Assembly: GCF_027587375.1 (NCBI RefSeq)
Contig: NZ_JAMXIC010000007.1
Coordinates: 1 to 64,000 of the forward strand
Direction: 5' to 3'
Source of the DNA: Arthrobacter sp. B2a2-09
Lineage (GTDB): Bacteria; Actinomycetota; Actinomycetes; Actinomycetales; Micrococcaceae
Length of the DNA: 64,000 nt
The notes under the pieces were generated by a model. That model saw only the letters and a list, made by a program, of their open reading frames with translations, had not been told where the DNA came from and did no database searches. The position numbers were made by a program, and so were the translations under genes. This document shows positions 1-8,776 of this stretch, in pieces. How positions within the stretch are numbered: position 1 is the first letter of the stretch; every line of letters begins with the position of its first letter.

Positions 1-68
1 AAGCTAAGACCCACAGCGCCGATGGTACTGCACCCGGGAGGGTGTGGGAGAGTAGGACACCGCCGGAC
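1..68 (+). rRNA. rrf: 5S ribosomal RNA, 3' end (partial)
   Basis: The first bases match the 3' half of an actinobacterial 5S rRNA, including AGCGCCGATGGTACTGC and GAGAGTAGGACACCGCCGG. The 5' half and presumably the 23S and 16S genes lie left of the window. The mature 3' end is estimated at about base 68. A strong hairpin follows at once, as expected for the end of an rRNA operon. Confidence 0.93.
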
Positions 69-79
69 AACCATTCACG

Positions 80-112
80 GTCAGGCCCCGACACCACATG
101 TCGGGGCCTGAC
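80..112 (+). terminator. rRNA operon terminator
   Basis: Perfect 14-bp stem: arm 80-93 (GTCAGGCCCCGACA) pairs with 99-112 around a 5-base loop. It lies just after the 5S gene. Only a short T stretch follows, so it may be a processing or factor-assisted site as well as an intrinsic terminator. Confidence 0.85.
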
Positions 113-170
113 CCATTTAAAACCCCAAACCCCCGCCCACACATCCACGGCGGGGACCACCCCCCCGCCC

Positions 171-870
171 ACCAATGAGCGGCCGGGACCACACCCCCGC
201 CCACCAATGAGCGGCCGGGACCACCAACGCCCGCTCACACATGCGCCCGTTTCCACCAACGCCCGCTCACACATGCGCCCGTTTCCACCAACGCCCGCTC
301 ACATATCAACGGTTGTCGGCGGACCCTCGCTCACCTATCCACGGTTGTCGGCCGACGGATCTCATATATCAACGGCCCGAGACCAAACCTCCGCTCACCG
401 ATGCGCCGGCCCGGCCCCTGCACCCACCGGCCGGCAGCAGACCTCCAGGAGCGTCCGGCCGAAACCCGGCACAGGTGAGCGAGCGTCACCGGGAAAGCCG
501 CCATAAGTGAGCGGGCGTCCGGCCAGGACCCGGCATAGGTGAGCGAGCGTCCCGCCAGGACCGGCAATAGGTGAGCGGGCGTCCGGCCGAAACCCGGCAT
601 AGGTGAGCGAGCGTCCGGCCGAAACCCGGCACAGGTGAGCGAGCGTCCCGCCGGAACCCGGCATAAGTGAGCGAGCGTCCGCCCGAAACCCGCCATAAGT
701 GAGCGAGCGTCCCGCCGGAACCCGCCATAAGTGAGCGAGCGTCACCGGGAAACCCGCCATAAGTGAGCGAGCGTCCGCCCGGAACCCGGCATAGGTGAGC
801 GGGCGTCACCCAGAAACCCGGCATAAGTGAGCGAGCGTCCGGCCGGAACCCGGCATAGGTGAGCGAGCGT
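171..870. repeat. Array 1 of 32-bp phased GTGAGCG repeats
   Basis: The stretch between 5S rRNA and the first hydrolase is almost all repeats with an exact 32-bp period. Block 1 (171-230) has two copies of an ACCAATGAGCGGCCGGGACC unit. Block 2 has CGCTCAC cores at 232, 264, 296, 328, 360 (degenerate) and 392. Block 3 has 13 cores GTGAGCG(A/G)GCGTC in the opposite orientation, from 475 to 859 every 32 bases. The last core ends at base 870, directly against the stop codon of the minus-strand hydrolase. The open frames across it are by-products: 32 is not a multiple of three, so they do not encode a consistent peptide per unit. Confidence 0.95.
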
Positions 871-1704
871 CTAGCCCGAGAAGAAGTCGGCGAGCTCGGC
901 GATGAGCTTGTCCGGTGCGCGGATCACTCCGTCGTGGCCGTGGCCGGGGAGGATGGTGTAGCTCGATCCGGAGAGGACGTCGTGGATCTGGCCACACGCC
1001 ACCCCGAAGTAAGCGGGGCTCTTTTCCCCGACCACAATGAGGGTCTCCAGCGGCAGCTCAAGGAACGGCTCCGCGGGCATGTCCGCGGCGATGACTGCTT
1101 TGATCTCACGCACGCCTGCCTGCATGAGCTCACGCATCTGTTTGCCCATGGGTGTGCCTGACGTTAGCTTGTTGACGAGTGTCAGCATGGATAGCGGCAT
1201 CCGCGCGAAGGCGCCTTCCGTTTCGACGCCCTTCACGAGCACAGCGAGCCCGCGGTCAAAGTCTCCAGTCGCCGTCGCGCGCTCGTATTCGCTCGTCCAC
1301 TCGGCCTTCACGCTGTGGTTGACGGAGACTGCGGGGTCGTAGACCGCGAGGCGTTCCACCGGCAGCGTACGCGCCGCGTGCAGGGCCACTGCGCCTCCGA
1401 AGCTGTGGCCGAAGACATCGGTGCTGGCCGTGTGCTTCATGATTTCGGACAGATCCCGGATGTCCACGTCGAGGGTGTAGTCCGCGGGCTGCGGCGACGA
1501 TTCACCACGGCCGCGGCGGTTGAAGGTGTGGACCGGGCGGCCAAGGGCAGCACTGAGTTTCTGGGCAAACTTGGAGTAGTCTGCGGCGGTCACCATGGAG
1601 GCGGGTACGACGACGACGCCTGAGCCGCCAGCGGCAAGCTCACCGCCGGTCGTGAATAGCTCGAGGGTTCCGCCGTCGGCCGTTGTGATGTTCTCGCGCG
1701 TCAT
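871..1704 (-). CDS. alpha/beta hydrolase (tandem paralogue 3)
   Basis: A 277-residue single-domain alpha/beta hydrolase. The nucleophile elbow reads GHSFGGAV, an early loop reads NRRGRGES, and a C-terminal GHGHDG segment supplies the likely catalytic His. There is no signal peptide, so it should be cytoplasmic. The substrate cannot be told from sequence; ester or lactone hydrolysis is typical of the family. It is last of three paralogues on this strand (gap of 31 bases to the one upstream), probably one transcript. The start is ATG at 1704. The 3' end touches repeat array 1. Confidence 0.85.
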   Translation of the reverse strand: MTRENITTADGGTLELFTTGGELAAGGSGVVVVPASMVTAADYSKFAQKLSAALGRPVHTFNRRGRGESSPQPADYTLDVDIRDLSEIMKHTASTDVFGHSFGGAVALHAARTLPVERLAVYDPAVSVNHSVKAEWTSEYERATATGDFDRGLAVLVKGVETEGAFARMPLSMLTLVNKLTSGTPMGKQMRELMQAGVREIKAVIAADMPAEPFLELPLETLIVVGEKSPAYFGVACGQIHDVLSGSSYTILPGHGHDGVIRAPDKLIAELADFFSG

Positions 1705-1735
1705 GCTTCGAGCCTAACGGAGCCGCAGGGTTCCG

Positions 1736-2590
1736 TCAGTCCTTGAAATAGCTGGAAATGTCCGTCACAAGTTCCTTGACCGCGGCGGGGATGGACCCGT
1801 GGAAGCCTTTTGGCGATACCACCAGCGTGCTTCCGGGGACGGCTGCGTACAGCCGCTCTGCAGTGACCTTGTAGTATTCCGGGCTTTTGCTGCCCACCAT
1901 GAAGCGTGTGTTTCGAGGGAGCACGGAGAAATCCCGGGGAAGCGCAGCTTCGTCGTAGGCAGCTTTGAGCTCGGCCACGCCCGTTGGCATGAGTTCCCTG
2001 AGGACCTTGTTGACCTTCGTGCGGGAAACGAGGGACATGAGTCCAGCCAAGATGGGCTCGGGAATCCGCGCCAGGGCGGTGCCAGGCTGCATGCCCCGCT
2101 TCATCCTGGCCATGGCATGCCCTACATTCCCGCTATTCACGGATTGGGCAAAGCCGTCCAGCCAGCCGGTGTCAACGCTCCCGTCGATGTTCACGGCGGC
2201 GTCGTACACGGCGAGTTTGTCCGGCTCGTAGCTTGTTCCCGCAAACTCCTGCACCGCGTTCAGTGCTACGGAGCCGCCAAGGCTGTGGCCGAGGAGGTTT
2301 CTGGCGCCGGTGGCGTCCATGATGCTGCGGACGTCCGCGATCTCGGTGGCCATTGAGTAGTCTGCCGGCAGTTCCGTCGAGCTGCCGCGACCCCTGCGAT
2401 CGTAGACGTCAACCGCCCAGCCCTCGCCGAGTCCCTTGGACAGTGCCATGGAAAATGGACGGTAGATGAGCGCGGTCAGGAATGCGCCGCCGATGAGCAC
2501 CACGCGGCGCTCTCCGGGCGCGTCCACCGAGCCGTAACTGTACAAGGCGAGCTTGCCGCCGTCGGGCGTAGGGACCTCACGTTCTCTCAC
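1736..2590 (-). CDS. alpha/beta hydrolase (tandem paralogue 2)
   Basis: A 284-residue alpha/beta hydrolase with nucleophile elbow GHSLGGSV, a DRRGRGSS loop shared with both neighbours, and a late GFHGS His segment. The start is GTG at 2590, preceded by AGGA seven bases upstream. It begins 9 bases after the end of the upstream paralogue, which points to an operon. Function beyond hydrolase chemistry is unknown. Confidence 0.85.
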   Translation of the reverse strand: MREREVPTPDGGKLALYSYGSVDAPGERRVVLIGGAFLTALIYRPFSMALSKGLGEGWAVDVYDRRGRGSSTELPADYSMATEIADVRSIMDATGARNLLGHSLGGSVALNAVQEFAGTSYEPDKLAVYDAAVNIDGSVDTGWLDGFAQSVNSGNVGHAMARMKRGMQPGTALARIPEPILAGLMSLVSRTKVNKVLRELMPTGVAELKAAYDEAALPRDFSVLPRNTRFMVGSKSPEYYKVTAERLYAAVPGSTLVVSPKGFHGSIPAAVKELVTDISSYFKD

Positions 2591-2599
2591 CGCTTCATC

Positions 2600-3487
2600 C
2601 TAGGGCGACGGCGCCTTCGCCGTTCCTCGCGCCAGGTAGCGGGCAATTCTCACCGCGAGCTGCTTCCCCGGCCGGAGGGGACCCTCGTGGAACTGCAAGG
2701 GGACTACCGCGAAGTCCACCACTGGGATGGCAGCTGCAAGCTGCCGACCGATTTCGGCAAAGTACGCCGGACTCCACCCTCCGCTGAGCATCAGGGTTGG
2801 CGTTTTCAACTCCATATAGTCTTGAATATGCGAGTCGGCGTCGATGATCGCGCCCATCTCCAACACCGCCGTCGGCAGCAGTTCCCTCATCTCGGATCCC
2901 AACCTCGTCTTGGCGGAGAGGATGCTGATCACCCGCAGTGCCCCGAGCGGCAAATAGGAAATCGGGCCGGCCGTGCCCAGCCCCTGGACCAAATGCGCCC
3001 ATGCGTTGTCGAGCTGGCCCGCGGTGACGGCTTCTTCCAATTGCGGACGCCACCGGCCGTTCAAGTTGCCGGAGAGGGATACCGCGGCGTCGTACGTGAC
3101 GAGGCGGGAAATCGGCGCCCGCAGCGCTGCCTGTAGCGCGACGAATCCGCCATAGCTGTGGCCAACAACATAGGTGGATCCGCTGGCCTCGATCACGGAA
3201 AGCAAATCGCTGGTCTCCGTCGCTGCGGAGTAGTCAGGCGGCTGCGGTGCCGAACGGCCGCGGCCGCGCCGGTTGTAGGAATGCACCGGCCGGCCTAGCA
3301 GGACGCTTAGGTTCCGGGCGAATGGCCAGTAGAGGGAATCGGTCACCAAGGTGCCGTGAACCAGCACGACGCCGGGCTCCTCCGTAGCGCTTGAGGCGCC
3401 GGGAATGGACGCCTCGGCCGCCGGCCGGAAGGAGTGCACCTCAAGGTGGCCGCCGTCGTCGTCCGTTTCAACTGTCCATGTCTCCAC
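2600..3487 (-). CDS. alpha/beta hydrolase (tandem paralogue 1)
   Basis: A 295-residue alpha/beta hydrolase, first gene of the three-hydrolase run. It has the nucleophile elbow GHSYGGFV, the NRRGRGRS loop common to all three, and a C-terminal QFHEG His segment. The start is GTG at 3487. It is transcribed divergently from lysS, with only 77 bases between the start codons, so the two promoters must be close or overlapping. Confidence 0.84.
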   Translation of the reverse strand: METWTVETDDDGGHLEVHSFRPAAEASIPGASSATEEPGVVLVHGTLVTDSLYWPFARNLSVLLGRPVHSYNRRGRGRSAPQPPDYSAATETSDLLSVIEASGSTYVVGHSYGGFVALQAALRAPISRLVTYDAAVSLSGNLNGRWRPQLEEAVTAGQLDNAWAHLVQGLGTAGPISYLPLGALRVISILSAKTRLGSEMRELLPTAVLEMGAIIDADSHIQDYMELKTPTLMLSGGWSPAYFAEIGRQLAAAIPVVDFAVVPLQFHEGPLRPGKQLAVRIARYLARGTAKAPSP

Positions 3488-3550
3488 AGCCCGAGTCTAT
3501 GTTGCCGCGGGGGCGGGAGAGGAAGATAGGGAACTCTAAGGAATCCCCGG

Positions 3551-3556
3551 TAAACT
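3551..3556 (+). promoter_or_regulatory. -10 box of lysS, leaderless start
   Basis: TAAACT lies eight bases before the GTG at 3565, and no Shine-Dalgarno sequence is present. This is the layout of actinobacterial leaderless mRNAs, where transcription starts at or next to the start codon. No good -35 box is seen. Confidence 0.5.
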
Positions 3557-3564
3557 TGTGGATT

Positions 3565-5094
3565 GTGACTTCCGCAAACACCCCATCCCCGCACACCGCC
3601 GCCGAGCCCGCCGACGCCAGCGAACAGATGCGCATCCGCATGGAAAAGCGCAGCAAGCTGATCGAGCGCGGCACCGAGGCCTATCCGGTGGGTGTTGAGC
3701 GGACGCATTCCCTTGCCGAGATCCGCGAGAAGTACGCCCATCTCCAGGCTGACGAAACCACCGGCGACACCGTGGGCATCACTGGCCGCGTCGTGTTCGT
3801 GCGCAACACCGGCAAGCTCTGCTTCGCCACCCTCCAGGAGGGCGGTGTGGACGGGAAGGGCGTGCGCCTGCAGGCGATGCTCAGCCTGGCGAACGTCGGC
3901 GAGGAAACCCTCGCGGACTGGAAAGCGCTGGTAGACCTCGGAGACCACGTTTTCATCAAGGGCGAAGTCATTTCCTCCCGGCGTGGCGAGCTGTCCGTTA
4001 TGGCCGACTCTTGGTCCATGGCCTCCAAGGCCTTGCGTCCCCTGCCGGTGCTGCATGCCGAACTGAATGAGGAAACCCGTGTCAGGCAGCGCTATGTGGA
4101 CCTGATGGTCCGCGACGAAGCCCGTGAGATGGTCTACACCCGCGCTGCGATTACCCGCTCGGTTCGCGACACCCTGGACCGCCGCGGCTATGTGGAGGTG
4201 GAGACCCCCATCCTGCAGCTCATCCACGGTGGTGCTACAGCCCGCCCGTTCGAGACACACATGAATGCGTTCGACCAGAAGATGACGCTGCGTATCGCCA
4301 CCGAACTCTTCCTCAAGCGCGCCGTGGTGGGCGGAATTGACCGCGTCTACGACATGGGCCGCGTCTTCCGGAACGAAGGCGTCGACTCCACGCACAGCCC
4401 CGAATTCACCACGTTGGAATGCTACGAGGCCTGGGCAGACCAGTTCGTCATGGCCGAGCGCATGAAGGAAATCATCCTGAACGTCGCCGACGTCGTGGGC
4501 ACCCGCACTATCCAGACTCACGCCGGAGAGATCGACCTCGACGGCGAATGGGCTTGGGTTGCCGTCTACCCGGGGCTCTCCGAGGCGATCGGAGAGGAGA
4601 TCACTCCGGACACCACGGTGGCGGAACTGCAGGCCATCGCCGCCAAGCACGAGGTCAAGGTGGATCCCCAGTGGGATGCCGAAAAGCTTGTGGTTGAACT
4701 GTTTGGCGAGATCGTTGAGCCCACGCTGCTCAACCCAACCTTTGTCTACAACTACCCTCCCTCCGCGCAGCCCCTTGCCCGCCCGCACCGGGAGGACGGC
4801 CGCTTGATCGAGGCCTGGGACCTCATCATTGGCGGCATGGAACGAGGCACGGCCTTCTCCGAGCTGATCGACCCCGTCATCCAGCGCGAACGCCTCACGG
4901 AGCAGTCGCGTCGTTCGGCCGCCGGCGATGTCGAGGCCATGCAGTTGGATGAAGACTTCCTGCGCGCCCTTGAGTACGGTGCTCCGCCCATGGGCGGCAT
5001 CGGCCTTGGCATCGACCGCTTGGTCATGCTGTTCACCGGAGCAGGCATCCGGGAAACCATCTTGTTCCCCCTCCTCAAGCCCGAAGGGCACTGA
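3565..5094 (+). CDS. lysS: lysyl-tRNA synthetase, class II
   Basis: Charges tRNA-Lys in the cytoplasm. A 509-residue class II LysS: an N-terminal OB-fold anticodon-binding domain (about residues 60-170), then the catalytic domain with motif 2 (GRVFRNEG) and motif 3 (GIGLGIDRLVMLFTG) near the C-terminus. The frame is open upstream to 3391, but the extra residues are not LysS-like. GTG at 3565 gives normal length and sits after a TANNNT box. A small membrane-protein gene begins two bases after the stop. The tRNA-Lys gene is at 32549. Confidence 0.96.
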   Translation: MTSANTPSPHTAAEPADASEQMRIRMEKRSKLIERGTEAYPVGVERTHSLAEIREKYAHLQADETTGDTVGITGRVVFVRNTGKLCFATLQEGGVDGKGVRLQAMLSLANVGEETLADWKALVDLGDHVFIKGEVISSRRGELSVMADSWSMASKALRPLPVLHAELNEETRVRQRYVDLMVRDEAREMVYTRAAITRSVRDTLDRRGYVEVETPILQLIHGGATARPFETHMNAFDQKMTLRIATELFLKRAVVGGIDRVYDMGRVFRNEGVDSTHSPEFTTLECYEAWADQFVMAERMKEIILNVADVVGTRTIQTHAGEIDLDGEWAWVAVYPGLSEAIGEEITPDTTVAELQAIAAKHEVKVDPQWDAEKLVVELFGEIVEPTLLNPTFVYNYPPSAQPLARPHREDGRLIEAWDLIIGGMERGTAFSELIDPVIQRERLTEQSRRSAAGDVEAMQLDEDFLRALEYGAPPMGGIGLGIDRLVMLFTGAGIRETILFPLLKPEGH

Positions 5095-5096
5095 CC

Positions 5097-5273
5097 ATGG
5101 AATACATTGCTGTTCTTGCGCCGTCCGTCGTTGTTGGACTTCTCTTTTGGTTTGCCATGAAGGCTATCTTCAACGCGGACAAATCAGAGCGCCAAGCAGA
5201 AGCCCGAGCCCAGGAAGAAGCCGGATTCGGAATTGCCAAGCCGGCGGACGACGGCTCAACGCCTGCCAAATAG
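5097..5273 (+). CDS. small single-pass membrane protein
   Basis: A 58-residue protein starting two bases after the lysS stop. Residues about 4-25 (IAVLAPSVVVGLLFWFAMKA) form one transmembrane helix; the rest is a charged tail rich in Ala, Glu and Lys ending PADDGSTPAK. The spacing implies translational coupling with lysS. Its function is unknown. Confidence 0.7.
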   Translation: MEYIAVLAPSVVVGLLFWFAMKAIFNADKSERQAEARAQEEAGFGIAKPADDGSTPAK

Positions 5274-5307
5274 CTCTTTCTTAGGGCCGATCCCCAAGAT
5301 TTAATAG

Positions 5308-5343
5308 TGTCTTTGGCGATGTCTTTGACTGTGTCTTTGACGG
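5308..5343 (+). repeat. Three tandem 12-bp repeats upstream of lsr2
   Basis: TGTCTTTGGCGA (5308-5319), TGTCTTTGACTG (5320-5331) and TGTCTTTGACGG (5332-5343) follow head to tail. The third overlaps the -35 box of the lsr2 promoter. This resembles a multi-site operator for an unknown regulator. Confidence 0.75.
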
Positions 5344-5366
5344 GGTGCCATGTACTGGACGATAAT
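5337..5366 (+). promoter_or_regulatory. lsr2 promoter
   Basis: TTGACG (5337-5342) and GATAAT (5361-5366) are 18 bases apart, a good match to a housekeeping sigma promoter. The lsr2 start codon is 57 bases downstream. The region after it (AATCTTTAATTAG) is AT-rich for this genome, so Lsr2 could bind its own leader. Confidence 0.65.
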
Positions 5367-5423
5367 CTTTAATTAGCAGTCCAGCTATTCTGCATATCCG
5401 CCCCTCCAAAAGAGAGTCTTTTC

Positions 5424-5750
5424 ATGGCACAGAAAGTCAAAATTATCCTCGTTGACGACCTGGATGAGGGCTCTGCGGATGAAACTGTCCGCTTTGGCCT
5501 TGATGGAGTCAGTTACGAAATGGACCTGTCCAGTGCCAACGCTGCCAAGCTGCGGGACGCTCTTGTGCCATTTGTAGCTAAGGCGCGCAAGACATCGACC
5601 GGCCGTGCAACGCGTAGCCGCGTTGCCGCAGGGAGAAACCAGGACTCGGCACAGATCCGTCAATGGGCGCGCGAGAACGGTTATACCGTAAACAGCCGTG
5701 GCCGCATTCAGGCCGAAATTCAGGAAGCCTACCAGAAGGCCAATTCCTGA
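5424..5750 (+). CDS. lsr2: Lsr2-family nucleoid-associated protein
   Basis: Bridges DNA and silences AT-rich, often foreign, genes; functionally like H-NS. The 108 residues have the two-part family structure: an N-terminal dimerisation domain (MAQKVKIILVDDLDEG start, family-typical) and a C-terminal DNA-binding domain with the NSRGRIQ loop, whose RGR inserts in the AT minor groove. A basic Ser/Thr/Arg linker separates them. The gene has its own promoter with a triple repeat and ends at a palindromic terminator. Confidence 0.95.
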   Translation: MAQKVKIILVDDLDEGSADETVRFGLDGVSYEMDLSSANAAKLRDALVPFVAKARKTSTGRATRSRVAAGRNQDSAQIRQWARENGYTVNSRGRIQAEIQEAYQKANS

Positions 5751-5761
5751 CACCAAGTATC

Positions 5762-5789
5762 AATACCCCGGCCCTAGGGCCGGGGTATT
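5762..5789. terminator. Palindromic terminator after lsr2
   Basis: A perfect 28-bp palindrome with arms AATACCCCGGCCC and GGGCCGGGGTATT, followed by TGTCATTT. It lies 11 bases after the lsr2 stop and could work in both directions. Confidence 0.85.
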
Positions 5790-6126
5790 GTCATTTAACC
5801 GCCCGCTCCGCCGGATAGCGGTGTCGTTTGGCAGTGTGGCGCCACTATTCTTCTGAAGGCTTGGAGCCGACTGGGAATATCCAGTACGGAGTCACTGCGT
5901 TTGCTGTGAAGAACGACGGCGCCGGGCCGGTTCGTGGGGGTGGCCGAGGAAGCGCCGCCTGATTGTCGAAGCCCTGGATTTGGTCTCAGCCGTGATCCCA
6001 ACGTCCACGGACGACTTGAGTGACCTTATTCCCGGTGCGGCCATGTTTCCCCTGTGGCGAACACGCCCCAAAATTCCAGCGTTGCCACGTAGCATCAAAG
6101 TACGTCGTAGCTAGGAGTGTGGCGAA
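5790..6126. other. clpC upstream region without a gene
   Basis: About 340 bases with no convincing coding frame. It holds the clpC leader, a possible ClgR-type inverted repeat (6044-6063), and an AGGAG ribosome site at 6113-6117, nine bases before the clpC ATG. No clear -35/-10 pair is visible. Confidence 0.6.
6044..6063. promoter_or_regulatory. Candidate ClgR operator upstream of clpC
   Basis: Imperfect inverted repeat TGTTTCCC-N4-GGCGAACA (6 of 8 pairs). In other actinobacteria ClgR activates clpC through a GTTCGC...GCGAAC-like site. The right half GGCGAAC fits; the left half is weak, so this is a tentative call. Confidence 0.35.
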
Positions 6127-8619
6127 ATGTTTGAGAGATTTACGGACCGTGCCCGTCGCGTTGTTGTGCTTGCCCAAGAAGAGGCACGCATGCTCAACCA
6201 CAACTACATCGGTACCGAGCACATCCTCTTGGGTCTGATCCACGAGGGTGAAGGCGTTGCCGCCAAGGCGCTTGAGTCCCTGAGCATTTCGCTCGATGGC
6301 GTCCGCGAGCAGGTACAGGAGATCATCGGCCAGGGCCAGCAAGCCCCGTCCGGTCACATCCCCTTCACCCCGCGCGCCAAGAAGGTGCTTGAGCTCTCGC
6401 TCCGGGAAGCCCTGCAGCTCGGCCACAATTACATCGGTACCGAGCACATTTTGCTCGGCCTGATCCGCGAGGGTGAAGGCGTTGCCGCGCAGGTCCTCGT
6501 CAAGCTTGGCGCCGACCTCAACCGCGTCCGCCAGCAGGTCATCCAGCTGCTCTCCGGCTACCAGGGCAAGGAAACCGCGGGTCCAGGCTCAGGGCCAGGC
6601 CAACAGGAAGGCACGCCGGCCGGTTCGGTGGTGCTGGACCAGTTCGGCCGCAACCTGACCCAGGCTGCGCGGGAAAACAAGCTCGATCCCGTGATCGGCC
6701 GCGAGCTGGAGATGGAACGCGTCATGCAGGTCCTCTCCCGCCGGACCAAGAACAACCCCGTGCTGATCGGTGAGCCCGGCGTCGGCAAGACCGCCGTCGT
6801 CGAGGGCCTTGCCCAGGCAATTGTCCGCGGAGACGTCCCTGAGACCATCAAGGACAAGCAGCTCTACACGCTTGACCTCGGTTCCCTTGTGGCCGGTTCC
6901 CGTTACCGTGGTGACTTCGAAGAGCGCCTGAAGAAGGTCCTCAAGGAAATCCGCACCCGCGGCGACATCATCCTCTTCATCGACGAAATCCACACCCTCG
7001 TGGGTGCCGGCGCTGCCGAGGGTGCAATCGATGCGGCGTCCATCCTCAAGCCGATGCTTGCGCGTGGTGAACTCCAGACCATTGGCGCCACCACCCTGGA
7101 CGAGTACCGCAAGCACATTGAGAAGGACGCCGCGTTGGAGCGTCGCTTCCAGCCGATCCAGGTTAAGGAGCCTTCCGTCGCGCACGCGATCGAGATCCTC
7201 AAGGGCCTGCGTGACCGCTACGAGGCGCACCACCGCGTGACCATCACCGATGGTGCCCTTGCCTCTGCGGCAACGCTGGCCGAGCGCTACATTTCGGACC
7301 GGTTCCTGCCGGACAAGGCGATCGACCTGATCGACGAAGCCGGGGCGCGTTTGCGCATCCGCCGCATGACGGCCCCGCCGGAGCTCAAGGCCATGGATGA
7401 GCGCATTGCCGAAGTGAAGATGGAGAAGGAATCCGCCATCGACGCCCAGGACTTCGAAGGCGCCGCCTCGTTGCGCGACAAGGAGCAGAAGCTTATTGCC
7501 GAGCGTGCCGAGAAGGAACGCAACTGGAAGTCCGGCGGCATGGACGATATCTCCGAAGTAGATGAAGACCTGATTGCCGAAGTTCTCGCGAACTCCACCG
7601 GTATCCCGGTCTTCAAGCTCACCGAAGAAGAATCCAGCCGTCTGCTCAAGATGGAAGACGAGCTGCACAAGCGCGTCGTTGGCCAGGACGAGGCCATCCG
7701 GGCCCTCTCCCAGGCCATCCGCCGCACCCGTGCAGGCCTGAAGGACCCCAAGCGTCCGGGTGGATCGTTCATCTTCGCCGGCCCTACCGGCGTCGGCAAG
7801 ACCGAACTCGCCAAGGCGCTGGCCGAATTCCTGTTCGGTGAAGAGGACGCCCTCATCACGCTGGACATGTCCGAGTACTCCGAAAAGCACACGGTTTCGC
7901 GTCTCTTCGGGGCCCCTCCGGGCTACGTCGGCTACGAAGAAGGCGGGCAGCTGACCGAGAAGGTCCGCCGTCGTCCGTTCTCCGTGGTGCTGTTCGACGA
8001 AGTGGAGAAGGCTCACGCCGATCTCTTCAACTCGCTGCTGCAGATCCTGGAAGACGGCCGCTTGACCGACTCCCAGGGCCGCGTGGTGGACTTCAAGAAC
8101 ACGGTGATCATCATGACCACCAACCTGGGAACCCGCGATATCTCCAAGAGCGTCGCAACGGGCTTCCAGTCCGGCACGGACACCACCACCGGCTACAACC
8201 GGATGCGGGCGCGGGTCACCGAGGAGCTCAAGCAGCACTTCCGCCCCGAGTTCCTCAACCGCGTTGACGACGTCGTGGTCTTCCCGCAGCTCACCCAGGA
8301 CGAGATCATCGAGATCGTTGACCTGTTCGTCACGCGCCTCGAGGCACGCCTCAAGGACAAGGACATGGGCATCGAGCTCACCACGGCTGCCAAGGTTCTC
8401 CTGGCGACCCGCGGCTACGACCCCGCCATGGGTGCCCGGCCGCTGCGCCGCACCATCCAGCGCGAGATCGAGGACCAGCTCTCCGAGAAGATCCTCTTCG
8501 GCGAGCTGCACACCGGTGACATCGTGGTGGTTGACGTGGACGGCGAAGGCGACGACGCCAAGTTCACGTTTGCCGGCAACGCCAAGCCGCGCATCCCGGA
8601 AATCGCGCCGAGCGCCTAA
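6127..8619 (+). CDS. clpC: ATP-dependent Clp protease ATPase subunit ClpC
   Basis: AAA+ unfoldase that feeds proteins to ClpP. The 830 residues show the full ClpC order: two Clp_N repeats (each with [14 protein letters not shown]), a linker, nucleotide-binding domain 1 with Walker A GEPGVGKT (about residues 215-222), a UVR-type middle segment near 425-460, nucleotide-binding domain 2 with Walker A GPTGVGKT (about 552), and a C-terminal D2-small domain. The start follows AGGAG with nine-base spacing. It is monocistronic, ending at a strong terminator. Confidence 0.97.
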   Translation: MFERFTDRARRVVVLAQEEARMLNHNYIGTEHILLGLIHEGEGVAAKALESLSISLDGVREQVQEIIGQGQQAPSGHIPFTPRAKKVLELSLREALQLGHNYIGTEHILLGLIREGEGVAAQVLVKLGADLNRVRQQVIQLLSGYQGKETAGPGSGPGQQEGTPAGSVVLDQFGRNLTQAARENKLDPVIGRELEMERVMQVLSRRTKNNPVLIGEPGVGKTAVVEGLAQAIVRGDVPETIKDKQLYTLDLGSLVAGSRYRGDFEERLKKVLKEIRTRGDIILFIDEIHTLVGAGAAEGAIDAASILKPMLARGELQTIGATTLDEYRKHIEKDAALERRFQPIQVKEPSVAHAIEILKGLRDRYEAHHRVTITDGALASAATLAERYISDRFLPDKAIDLIDEAGARLRIRRMTAPPELKAMDERIAEVKMEKESAIDAQDFEGAASLRDKEQKLIAERAEKERNWKSGGMDDISEVDEDLIAEVLANSTGIPVFKLTEEESSRLLKMEDELHKRVVGQDEAIRALSQAIRRTRAGLKDPKRPGGSFIFAGPTGVGKTELAKALAEFLFGEEDALITLDMSEYSEKHTVSRLFGAPPGYVGYEEGGQLTEKVRRRPFSVVLFDEVEKAHADLFNSLLQILEDGRLTDSQGRVVDFKNTVIIMTTNLGTRDISKSVATGFQSGTDTTTGYNRMRARVTEELKQHFRPEFLNRVDDVVVFPQLTQDEIIEIVDLFVTRLEARLKDKDMGIELTTAAKVLLATRGYDPAMGARPLRRTIQREIEDQLSEKILFGELHTGDIVVVDVDGEGDDAKFTFAGNAKPRIPEIAPSA

Positions 8620-8653
8620 GTTCCGGTTTCGCCAAGTTCCGACTCAAAGGCCC

Positions 8654-8686
8654 CGCCCGCTCCCGAAAGGAGCGGGCGGCGTTTTT
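8654..8686 (+). terminator. clpC intrinsic terminator
   Basis: 10-bp stem CGCCCGCTCC / GGAGCGGGCG around loop CGAAA, followed by GCG and five T. Classical rho-independent structure 34 bases after the clpC stop. Confidence 0.92.
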
Positions 8687-8721
8687 GCGTTCCCGAGGTC
8701 CGTAATATCTGAAATAAGTGT

Positions 8722-8736
8722 TTCACTCTTAGTGAA
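8722..8736. promoter_or_regulatory. Short palindrome before the S9 peptidase
   Basis: TTCACT-CTT-AGTGAA is a perfect 6-bp inverted repeat with a 3-base spacer, about 40 bases before the peptidase start and in locally AT-rich DNA. It could be an operator; no regulator is linked to it. Confidence 0.4.
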
Positions 8737-8776
8737 TCTTTTGTGATCTGCGGCACATTGCGTGTTGAATCAGAGC

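Noticed and set aside
475..870. Regular 32-bp repeats resembling a CRISPR array
   Set aside because: The constant part is only 13 bases, the 19-base remainder is itself a variant of one sequence rather than unique spacers, and there are no cas genes or leader.
331..997. Open frames of 60-121 codons on the minus strand through array 1
   Set aside because: All three frames stay open because the repeat lacks stop codons; 32 is not a multiple of three, so the peptides only repeat every 96 bases and have no gene-like start or ribosome site.
3343..5091. 582-codon open frame antisense to lysS
   Set aside because: Shadow of a GC-rich gene; composition is typical of an antisense frame and it has no recognisable domain, while LysS on the other strand is certain.
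6589..8511. 640-codon open frame antisense to clpC
   Set aside because: Opposite strand of a conserved AAA+ gene; no domain, no ribosome site.
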